Assembly: GCA_964562455.1 (NCBI GenBank)
Contig: CAZLTN010000002.1
Coordinates: forward strand, 62,001 to 126,000
Length of the DNA: 64,000 nt
Direction: 5' to 3'
Source: Ravibacter sp964562455
GTDB lineage: Bacteria > Bacteroidota > Bacteroidia > Cytophagales > Spirosomataceae
The translations under genes and the position numbers were made by a program. The notes below the pieces were generated by a model, which did no database searches, was not told where the DNA came from, and was given only the letters and a program-made list of their open reading frames with translations. Shown here piece after piece: positions 54,791-61,819 of this stretch (position 1 is its first letter; each line of letters opens with the position of its first letter).

Positions 54791-56632
54791 ATGGAATCAC
54801 TCGACAATATAAACGCCTTAACACTCGTATTCACTGCCCTGCTTCTTTTTGCTATCGCCTACCGTTACTACGGACTATTTGTAGCAAACAAAGTACTGAG
54901 GCTCAACAACAAAAACACGACGCCTGCCCTGGAATTCTCCGATGGCAAGGACTACGTACCTACCAACAAAAATGTGCTGTTCGGCCACCACTTCGCCGCC
55001 ATTGCGGCAGCCGGGCCCCTGGTAGGACCTGTCCTCGCCGCCCAGTTCGGCTATCTGCCCGGGGCTTTATGGATCCTGATAGGCTGTGTCCTGGCCGGCG
55101 GGGTCCACGATATGATCGTGATGTTCGCCTCCGTGCGTCACAAAGGGCAAAGCCTTGCCACCATCGCATCGAAAGAAATCGGGAAAGCTACCGGAACAGT
55201 GGCCGGGTTCGCCGTCCTTTTCATCCTGATCCTGACGCTGGCCGGGCTTTCACTGGCCTGCATTAACGCGATGCACGAAGCTTCCTGGTCGCTGTTTACG
55301 GTAGTCATCACAATGCCTATCGCCGTCATCATGGGGCTGATCATGCGCTACCGTGCAAACAGCGTCACTTTTGCCAGCATCCTGGGAGGCGTGCTGCTGA
55401 TCGCCGGGATCATCGGCGGGCACAGCCTGATGCAGAATGAATTCATGAACGACCTTTTTACCTGGGATATCAAAACGATTTCCGTCGCTATCCCGCTTTA
55501 CGGCTTCCTGGCGTCGGTACTCCCGGTGTGGTTACTGCTGGTTCCAAGGGATTACCTTTCTACTTACCTCAAAATCGGGACCATCATCATGCTGGCAATC
55601 GGTGTGATCGTCATCCACCCTACCGTCCAGATGCCGGCCCTTACTGACTTTATCCACGGCGGCGGCCCGATCGTCGGAGGCCCCGTTTTGCCGTTTATCT
55701 TTATCGTCATTGCCTGCGGGGCTATTTCCGGATTTCATGTGGTCATCGCGACGGGTACTACTCCCAAGATGATAGAACAGGAGCGTCAGATCCTGTTTGT
55801 AGGCTATGGCGCCATGCTGGTGGAAGGTTTTGTAGCTTTAATGGCGCTGATCGCAGCCTGTACGCTGATGCCGGGCGATTACTTCGCCATCAATACCCCG
55901 AAAGAAGCCTACGATGCATTCCTGGCAGCGTATCCGGGCCTGCAGACAGTCGATCTGCAGCACTATTCCGATGTGATCGGGATCGACCTCCACGGCAGGA
56001 CCGGCGGCGCCGTTTCACTCGCTGTTGGTATGGCGCATATTTTTGCAAAAGTGCCGTATATGGATGAGCTCACTGCTTACTGGTATAATTTCGCCATCAT
56101 GTTCGAAGCCGTGTTCATTCTCACGGCGATCGATGCCGGGACAAGGGTCGGACGTTTCTTCCTGCAGGAAATGCTGGGCTCGGTCATGCCGAAGTTCAAC
56201 GATAAGAACTGGATCCCGGGCATTATCATCAGCAGTGCGGCGTTTACCTTCGCATGGGGCTACCTGGTCTTTACCGGCAATGTGAGCAGCATCTGGCCAC
56301 TATTCGGAATTAGCAACCAACTGCTGGCTGCCTGCGGACTTATCGTGTGCACCACGATGCTGATACGGATGAATCGCGGCAAATACGCCCTGTGCGCGGC
56401 GATACCGGGTGTTTTTATGGCGCTCATCACCTTCTGGGCTGGCTACCTCCAGGTAACCTCCATTTATATTCCGAAAGGACAATACCTGCTGGCCGGCCTG
56501 GCGATTGTCGCCATGGTGCTCATGCTGATCGTGTTCGTGGGGGCTTTCAGGAAATGGTATGAGCTGCTGAAAATCGATACGGTCAAGACCGACTATTACG
56601 GAGAGCAGGTTAAGGAGCTGGTGGAGAGGTAG
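54791..56632 (+). CDS. cstA: Carbon starvation protein A-family transporter
   Basis: A 613-residue polytopic inner-membrane protein. The CstA signature region is in the first 110 residues (YYGLFVANKVL, then DGKDYVPTNKNVLFGHHFAA, GPLVGPVLAA and GGVHDM). The remaining chain is a series of hydrophobic helices with conserved polar turns (SGFHVVIATGTTPKMI, DAGTRVGRF, SSIWPLFGISNQLLAACGL). CstA proteins take up peptides or pyruvate under carbon limitation. The length is normal for the shorter CstA class. It has no btsS/btsR-type regulator nearby. An unusual dyad pair lies 50-87 bases upstream. Confidence 0.95.
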   Translation: MESLDNINALTLVFTALLLFAIAYRYYGLFVANKVLRLNNKNTTPALEFSDGKDYVPTNKNVLFGHHFAAIAAAGPLVGPVLAAQFGYLPGALWILIGCVLAGGVHDMIVMFASVRHKGQSLATIASKEIGKATGTVAGFAVLFILILTLAGLSLACINAMHEASWSLFTVVITMPIAVIMGLIMRYRANSVTFASILGGVLLIAGIIGGHSLMQNEFMNDLFTWDIKTISVAIPLYGFLASVLPVWLLLVPRDYLSTYLKIGTIIMLAIGVIVIHPTVQMPALTDFIHGGGPIVGGPVLPFIFIVIACGAISGFHVVIATGTTPKMIEQERQILFVGYGAMLVEGFVALMALIAACTLMPGDYFAINTPKEAYDAFLAAYPGLQTVDLQHYSDVIGIDLHGRTGGAVSLAVGMAHIFAKVPYMDELTAYWYNFAIMFEAVFILTAIDAGTRVGRFFLQEMLGSVMPKFNDKNWIPGIIISSAAFTFAWGYLVFTGNVSSIWPLFGISNQLLAACGLIVCTTMLIRMNRGKYALCAAIPGVFMALITFWAGYLQVTSIYIPKGQYLLAGLAIVAMVLMLIVFVGAFRKWYELLKIDTVKTDYYGEQVKELVER

Positions 56633-56635
56633 GGA

Positions 56636-56687
56636 TTATGGATTTGATTCCATAAATACCATAATTTTTATGGAATCAAATCCATAA
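56636..56687. repeat. Perfect 21-bp inverted repeat after cstA
   Basis: The left arm at 56636-56656 begins TTATGGATTTGATTCCATAA. The right arm at 56667-56687 is its exact complement, and the loop is 10 bases. Each arm is itself partly palindromic (TTATGGA...TCCATAA). It starts 3 bases after the cstA stop, so it may terminate cstA, but the double symmetry is more like an operator. Confidence 0.85.
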
Positions 56688-56721
56688 AACACATATTTTC
56701 ACAGCAGTTTGATCACTAGCT

Positions 56722-56756
56722 ACGAATGCGCGAATTGAGAATATTCGCGCATTCGT
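56722..56756. repeat. Perfect 14-bp inverted repeat
   Basis: Arms ACGAATGCGCGAAT (56722-56735) and ATTCGCGCATTCGT (56743-56756) with a 7-base loop. There is no gene next to it and no T-run. Confidence 0.85.
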
Positions 56757-56900
56757 GACCATCTTGTTTCTCTAAAATCTGTTGATTAACAGTAGTCGGT
56801 CTATTCATTCCAGCTTGTGTGCTATTTCTTTGCCCTCGCGTGAAGATCTGGTCCATCCAAGCCACCCGGTCATAATTTTAACACCAGCTTTAGTCTTAAT

Positions 56901-56947
56901 TATATCACGCCAAAGCCCCCAAAATAATTCACTTTTGGCGTGATATA
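56901..56947. repeat. Perfect 14-bp inverted repeat with an extra half-site
   Basis: Arms TATATCACGCCAAA (56901-56914) and TTTGGCGTGATATA (56934-56947) with a 19-base loop. A third half, TACGCCAAAT, follows at about 56959-56968. There is no adjacent gene apart from the small ORF at 57017. The bases between this and the previous repeat (56757-56900) show nothing else. Confidence 0.8.
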
Positions 56948-56975
56948 GATTTTTATAATACGCCAAATCTCAACT

Positions 56976-57012
56976 TTTTTGTTGGGCATCTCAACAAAAA
57001 CTATTAGCTTTG
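56976..57012 (+). promoter_or_regulatory. Palindrome and TAGCTTTG -7 box of the small gene at 57017
   Basis: An inverted repeat TTTTTGTTG (56976-56984) / CAACAAAAA (56992-57000) is followed by a perfect Bacteroidota -7 box, TAGCTTTG (57005-57012), only 4 bases before the ATG. A transcript from it would be leaderless or nearly so. The palindrome lies where the -33 region should be. Confidence 0.65.
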
Positions 57013-57016
57013 ATAT

Positions 57017-57232
57017 ATGAAGCAATTTCCGTCAGTAACAGAGGCTTTTGATTGGTGGGTAAAGACTATCTATCCGACATTACCGGCCGATCGTAAGAAA
57101 GGTAAGCTCAGGTACGCCTGGAGAGACTACACCTACAAGCTTGGAATTTCTGAGAGGAGAATGAAGGCAATTCTAAGCGAACATGGAAAAATAGATGTGA
57201 AAACTATTGTAACGTTCACTCCTAACGACTAA
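57017..57232 (+). CDS. Small basic protein, possibly DNA-binding
   Basis: A 71-residue protein of unrecognised family. It starts MKQFPSVTEAFDWWVKTIYP, continues with a Lys/Arg-rich part (DRKKGKLRYAWRDYTYKLG), then a segment that could be a helix-turn-helix (ISERRMKAILSEHG), and a short tail. A perfect -7 box and a palindrome lie directly upstream, and a related palindrome follows the gene (57268-57286), so it may bind these sites and control itself. That is inference from layout only. Confidence 0.6.
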   Translation: MKQFPSVTEAFDWWVKTIYPTLPADRKKGKLRYAWRDYTYKLGISERRMKAILSEHGKIDVKTIVTFTPND

Positions 57233-57267
57233 GAAGCTATTTAAAGGCTTTTATTTTTAGCCTATTC

Positions 57268-57286
57268 TTGTTGAGAAACCCAACAA
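57268..57286. repeat. Palindrome downstream of the small gene
   Basis: TTGTTG (57268-57273), a 7-base loop and CAACAA (57281-57286): the same half-site and loop length as the palindrome upstream of the gene. Confidence 0.65.
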
Positions 57287-57382
57287 AAAATAATCCGTAA
57301 AAACCCGGCTCGTCTCCGCCTCGAAAACTTTGACAAACCGGGCATGTTCAACCGGGCTTACGCCCACAAACAATTCAAAACT

Positions 57383-57691
57383 ATGGAAAAGCTCCATGAT
57401 AACCAAACAACCAAAGCGCTGGAAAAAGCAGGGAATGAACTCGACAGCTTAGTCAGAATGGCGAGCTGCGATGAACTGCAAACCGCACTATGGAATATGT
57501 TCCAGGAAAGCCTTTGCAAAAACGACGGCAGCCCTATGCCGGATGATATTTTCATCCGGACCCAGATTTATGATGCTCTGAGGCATATTTTTAACGATTT
57601 GGATAAAGTGGCTCACACACCTGACTATGCTTTTTCTATTTCATACGATACGAAAGATTCAACCCTACAGCAGGGAAATAGTGTGAACTAA
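57383..57691 (+). CDS. Small helical protein of unknown function
   Basis: A 102-residue, mostly helical soluble protein (MEKLHDNQTTKALEKAGNEL, DELQTALWNMFQESLCKNDG, IRTQIYDALRHIFNDLDKVA) with no signal peptide and no motif I recognise. The frame is open from 57344, but the ATG at 57383 gives a normal start. It could be an unrecognised accessory gene; it lies in the palindrome-rich segment between cstA and the archaeal-type ATPase. Confidence 0.55.
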   Translation: MEKLHDNQTTKALEKAGNELDSLVRMASCDELQTALWNMFQESLCKNDGSPMPDDIFIRTQIYDALRHIFNDLDKVAHTPDYAFSISYDTKDSTLQQGNSVN

Positions 57692-57778
57692 AAAAACCAG
57701 AACTGATCAGGCCTTGCCGAGAAAGATGTCCCGTCAGGCACTCCCTATCTGTAGCAAAAGGTGATCAGATGTAAACAT

Positions 57779-57900
57779 ATGCCCTGTAGGGGCTACCCAA
57801 TAACACGGACAGCCCGTTTGTATTGATGGGTAGCCCCTACAGGGCATGCGAATGATAATGTTTTCCCGTTTGCTACAGACGGGTAAGCCCTACGGGGCAT
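57779..57900. repeat. Long inverted repeat of REP type, three copies
   Basis: A 21-base arm at 57779-57799 (ATGCCCTGTAGGGGCTACCC...) is matched exactly by its complement at 57827-57847. A third, degenerate copy (GGGTAAGCCCTACGGGGCAT) lies at 57881-57900. Each copy holds a smaller hairpin. A half copy occurs near 40989. This is the look of extragenic palindromic elements. Confidence 0.8.
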
Positions 57901-57921
57901 GGCTTGTGGATTTGTTTCCTT

Positions 57922-57963
57922 TTATTCCGTTCGCAACGCTGTCGCCGGATTGAACGGGGCATT
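57922..57963 (-). pseudogene. Remnant of the 3' end of a further FtsX permease
   Basis: The minus strand reads NPATALRTE followed by TAA (57951-57922), the near-universal C-terminus of the permeases here (NPVESLRTE-stop). At the DNA level, TCCGTTCGCAACG is identical to the end of P5. Upstream of the Asn codon the similarity ends. Only about 30 bases match, so the case rests on a short sequence. Confidence 0.5.
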
Positions 57964-58120
57964 TATAGTGCAAAATTGATACATTAACTTATCAATAATG
58001 AGTGTTTTCTGATAAGCACACATATCAAAATCTTAGGACAGTCCCCAATCCAAAACTATTTTAAGCAGGAACATCCACTAAGCCTGGAAACTTAAAATAG
58101 AATATGTATCCCAAGAGCTA
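57964..58120. other. AT-rich intergenic stretch
   Basis: No gene or clear motif is visible between the permease remnant and the palindrome of the ATPase gene, apart from short AT-rich runs. Confidence 0.5.
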
Positions 58121-58161
58121 TTTCACAATTTGCATTATGCAAATTGTGAAATTTAATTTTG
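58121..58161 (+). promoter_or_regulatory. Perfect palindrome and TAATTTTG -7 box of the archaeal-type ATPase
   Basis: Arms TTTCACAATTTGCAT (58121-58135) and ATGCAAATTGTGAAA (58137-58151) are exact complements around one base. A perfect -7 box, TAATTTTG, follows at 58154-58161, 12 bases before the ATG at 58174. The palindrome covers the -33 region, as expected for an operator. Confidence 0.75.
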
Positions 58162-58173
58162 TACCTTTATGAA

Positions 58174-59313
58174 ATGATACACAGGTTAACAAATCCCTTT
58201 CCAGTAGTAGGCTATAAAGGTCCGGAGTATTTCTGTGACCGGGAAGAGGAGATACAACAATTGAGAAATGCCGTGATTTCGGGGCGAAATAGCACCCTAA
58301 TAGCATTGAGGCGTATGGGAAAGACGGCACTAATACAACATTTGTTTCATACACTGGAAAAAGATTCTTATCGCCTGGTCTACCTGGACCTCATGCCTAC
58401 GACTTCATTACACGATCTGAACTCTGCATTAGTAACTGCTTTAGCAAGAGCGTTCCCGGAAAAAAGCAGTACCGGAAAAAAAATCTGGCAATGGATAAAG
58501 AGCATTCGTCCGACGGTCACGTATGATCCCTATTCCGGACAACCTACCGTTTCAGTAGGCTTCGATAAGCCAGAAGAACAGATGGTATCCATTGCTGACG
58601 CTTTTAAGCTAATGGATCTGAACACCAATCCTACCGTGGTTGCCTTTGACGAATTTCAGCAAATCACGCAATACCCGGAGAAACAAACCGAAGCCTGGCT
58701 CCGCTCTCAGATCCAACAGCTTAAGAACACAACATTTGTATTCAGCGGAAGCCAACAAACCATTTTGCAGGAAATGTTCCTGTCTGCCAAAAAGCCCTTT
58801 TACGCCAGTACCGAATTACTTCAGCTAGACTATATCCGCTTTAACACCTACCGTACTTTTATCAGTGAAAAATTTAACGAGGCGGGCCGGAAAATTGCAG
58901 ACGAAGAAATAACCACCATCCTCAACTGGTGCCGCGGGCACACTTATTACGTGCAGACGATTTGTAACCGACTATTTGGAAGAGAACAAAAAGAAATCTC
59001 CCCTGCAACCGTTAAGGCTGAAATGCAGCAAATTTTAAAAGAGCAGGAAGGATTGTTTTATACCTATCGTGATTTGATGACAGCCCCGCAATGGAACCTC
59101 CTGAAGAGTATCGCAAAAGAAGATAAACTTTATGCGCCTACCAGTTCGGTCTTTATAAGCAACTATAAGCTCGGGCCCGTCGCCACCATCCAACGTTCAT
59201 TGACTTCACTATTAAACAATGAATTGATTTTCAGGGTAACTGATGCTGAAGGCACGAAGTACTACCAGGTGTACGATGTTTTTTTGAGCAGATGGCTGGA
59301 AACCAGCTATTAA
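58174..59313 (+). CDS. Archaeal-type AAA ATPase (ATPase_2 family)
   Basis: A 379-residue STAND/AAA-like protein. It begins with the family's hallmark NPFPVVGYKGPEYFCDRE. The P-loop is ALRRMGKTALI (about 47-57) and Walker B is TVVAFDEFQQI (about 154-164), with VFSGSQQ as sensor 1. A winged-helix-like region lies near the end (QWNLLKSIAKEDK to TSLLNNELIF), before RWLETSY. These are common scattered ATPases of unknown role. Start choice: TTG at 58159 opens the frame, but ATG at 58174 follows a perfect -7 box. It sits between the permease remnant and P10. Confidence 0.88.
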   Translation: MIHRLTNPFPVVGYKGPEYFCDREEEIQQLRNAVISGRNSTLIALRRMGKTALIQHLFHTLEKDSYRLVYLDLMPTTSLHDLNSALVTALARAFPEKSSTGKKIWQWIKSIRPTVTYDPYSGQPTVSVGFDKPEEQMVSIADAFKLMDLNTNPTVVAFDEFQQITQYPEKQTEAWLRSQIQQLKNTTFVFSGSQQTILQEMFLSAKKPFYASTELLQLDYIRFNTYRTFISEKFNEAGRKIADEEITTILNWCRGHTYYVQTICNRLFGREQKEISPATVKAEMQQILKEQEGLFYTYRDLMTAPQWNLLKSIAKEDKLYAPTSSVFISNYKLGPVATIQRSLTSLLNNELIFRVTDAEGTKYYQVYDVFLSRWLETSY

Positions 59314-59338
59314 TCTCCTTAAGGATTTCATCTCCCCC

Positions 59339-61753
59339 CTATTCCGTCCTCAGCGCCTCCACCGGGTTCGCCAACGCGGACCGTATCGCCTGGAAGCTGA
59401 TGGTCACTAAAGCAATCATTACAGCGGCTAATCCCGCTGCGGCAAACATCCACCATTCGATATCGATACGGTAAGCATAATTTTGCAACCATTTATTCAT
59501 ACTCCACCAGGCGACGGGAGTGGCGATTGCGATTGAAATCAGTACCAGTTTTACAAAATCTCCGGAAAGCAGGTTTACGATACTGGTCACGCTGGCGCCC
59601 AGCGTCTTACGAATACCGATTTCTTTGATACGCCGGTGTGCAGTAATATGAGTAAGTCCAAACAGGCCAAAACAGCAAATAGCAATCGAAAGCCCTGCAG
59701 CAATACCGATGATCTTTTGCCATCGTTGTTCCTGCTCGTATGCTTTTAAATTTAATTCATCCAGGAAGCCATATTCAAATAAAGCAGTGGGCATTGTCTT
59801 TTTATAGGCAGCTTCCAATGCTTTCAGTGCCTGTTGCTGATTTTGCTTTTCAATTTTTACCCACATATTCTCCGAATCGCAGTTACAGGCCAGCATCACC
59901 ATTGGCCTGATCGGTTCATGCAGAGACCGGCTATGATAATCTTCTACAACCCCCACAATTGTTTTCAGTTCTTTACCAAATCGCTCATTAGTGTACAATT
60001 GCGTACCCAACGGTGATTCAAGACCGGCGGCTTTGACAAATGCTTCGTTAACTACAACGGAATGATGCTCATCTGCGGGGATAGCTGAAGAGATATTCCT
60101 GCCGGCTTTTAGCTTTATCCGCATGGTAGGCAGGCGATATTCATCGATCACTTCATGCAGGACTTCGATCTTCTTTTCTCCTATTTTTACATCATAAGGC
60201 TGCCCGTCCGAACCAAATGACAGGTATTTTATCGCCGGCTCTTTTTCCAGCTCATACCTCAGAATCCCCTGTATCTGCCTGTGGTCCCTGTCTCCCCGGA
60301 TAGAAGTACGCACCACCTGATAAGGATCGTAGCCGAGATCCCGGGTTCTGATAAAATCCATTTGACTATAATAGATAATAGTAGCAATAGCAAAAAAGAC
60401 AGCCAATGAAAACTGGAATACTACCAGCGATCGGCCAAAAAGACTCCGTCTGGAAAAGCTTTGCCTATTGTATAATACTTGCTTAGGTTCGTATTTTGAC
60501 AATACATAAGCCGGGTAAAAACCCGTAAGAATGACAATGAGTAGAAAAATACCGGCAAACGAGCTCAACAACCAGGCATCAGACGGCTCAGAAAGCTCGA
60601 TCTGCTTGTGTGTCAGCTCATTGAATAGAGGCAGACTGATCTTTGCTAGTATAATTGCCAGTAAAAATGCGGCAAGACAAACGACAGCCGATTCTACCAG
60701 GAATTGCAAAACAACCTGTCGTTTGCTGCCGCCGGCTATTTTCCGCACTCCTATTTCTTTCGCCCTTCGCAGGGAGCTGGCAATGCTGATATTAACAAAA
60801 TTGATAGCCGCCATGAATAGAATAAACGATGCAATACCAAGGAACAGCCAGGAAAAAACCGGGTTACTTTCATTCACGATTCCTCCTTCCCGCCAGCCGT
60901 CTCCGGTAGGCATGGGATTAAGATGTATATCCGTCACATGCTGGAGGCTGTAGGCGATCTGAGGATCGTAATTATACAATCGTTTATTTTCCGCCACCTG
61001 GTGAACAGCATGTAACGCAAATACGCTGTCAAACTTTTTACTTACCTGGTTTATATCCGATCCCGGCCTGAATGTCATAAATGTTCCAAGGTATTGATTC
61101 AGCCAGTTAGTATCTGTAAATGCTAATTGCAGGTAACGCATCGGCATTAATACCTCAAACCGGATCGATGAATGTGTGGGAATATCTTTTGCCACGCCGG
61201 TTATCAGCATTGGCTTTCCCAATTTATCTGCCGACGGACTTGCATCCATGACCATAGTCTTTCCAATCACATCGATACTGTTGAAAAACTTCCTGGCAAC
61301 CGATTCAGTGATAACGACAGAAGAAATATCATCCAGCGCTGTGGTTGCATTGCCCCGTAACAAAGGGAAACTGAATAAATCGAAGAAACCGGGATCGGTA
61401 AAAAGCACTTGCAGATGAAGGGTTTTGTTATTAGCGATCACATCTCCTGTTATATCACCTCCCATCAATCTTACATATTCCTTAATTTCAGGAACTGCTT
61501 CCCTGAACGCCGGCCCCTGGGGCTGTCCGGTCCCGGCTACAGCAAGCCTTTCCCCTTGCTGATCAGTAAGATGGGTAACTACACGGTAAATATCCTTCTC
61601 GTGAAAACGGTCATAGCTCTGTTCGTCTTTGATGAACAGGACCGCCAGTAGTAAACAACTAATGGCTAATGCCAATCCGGATAAATTTATAATTGAATAC
61701 AGCCTGTTTCGCCAGAGATGCCGGAAAGCTGTTTTTATGTAGCTCCTGATCAT
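59339..61753 (-). CDS. P10: FtsX/MacB-type permease
   Basis: An 804-residue permease; ATG at 61753 (MIRSYIKTAFRHL), the extra 13 codons upstream having no match. After TM1 the common block is YDRFHEKDIYRVV. Coupling motifs are KEIGVRKIAG and KEIGIRKTLG. It ends NPVEALRTE. It is one of the more distinct copies in its second periplasmic domain (LACNCDSENMWVKI; two Cys). It follows P11 by 66 bases, which contain a palindromic repeat, in the same direction. Its promoter is probably outside the window, upstream of P11. Confidence 0.93.
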   Translation of the reverse strand: MIRSYIKTAFRHLWRNRLYSIINLSGLALAISCLLLAVLFIKDEQSYDRFHEKDIYRVVTHLTDQQGERLAVAGTGQPQGPAFREAVPEIKEYVRLMGGDITGDVIANNKTLHLQVLFTDPGFFDLFSFPLLRGNATTALDDISSVVITESVARKFFNSIDVIGKTMVMDASPSADKLGKPMLITGVAKDIPTHSSIRFEVLMPMRYLQLAFTDTNWLNQYLGTFMTFRPGSDINQVSKKFDSVFALHAVHQVAENKRLYNYDPQIAYSLQHVTDIHLNPMPTGDGWREGGIVNESNPVFSWLFLGIASFILFMAAINFVNISIASSLRRAKEIGVRKIAGGSKRQVVLQFLVESAVVCLAAFLLAIILAKISLPLFNELTHKQIELSEPSDAWLLSSFAGIFLLIVILTGFYPAYVLSKYEPKQVLYNRQSFSRRSLFGRSLVVFQFSLAVFFAIATIIYYSQMDFIRTRDLGYDPYQVVRTSIRGDRDHRQIQGILRYELEKEPAIKYLSFGSDGQPYDVKIGEKKIEVLHEVIDEYRLPTMRIKLKAGRNISSAIPADEHHSVVVNEAFVKAAGLESPLGTQLYTNERFGKELKTIVGVVEDYHSRSLHEPIRPMVMLACNCDSENMWVKIEKQNQQQALKALEAAYKKTMPTALFEYGFLDELNLKAYEQEQRWQKIIGIAAGLSIAICCFGLFGLTHITAHRRIKEIGIRKTLGASVTSIVNLLSGDFVKLVLISIAIATPVAWWSMNKWLQNYAYRIDIEWWMFAAAGLAAVMIALVTISFQAIRSALANPVEALRTE

Positions 61754-61780
61754 GGATCTGATTTGTTGTATTAAAATGAA

Positions 61781-61808
61781 GTAGAGACGCACAGCCGAGC
61801 GTCTCTAC
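61781..61808. repeat. GC-rich palindromic repeat between P11 and P10
   Basis: GTAGAGACGC (61781-61790) and GCGTCTCTAC (61799-61808) are exact complements around 8 bases. It is a degenerate copy of the element at 28352 and 35779. Confidence 0.8.
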
Positions 61809-61819
61809 CGGCCGGGTAA

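Noticed and set aside
61754..61792. Extra 13 codons at the start of P10
   Set aside because: The conserved permease start (MIRSYIKTAFRHL) begins at 61753.
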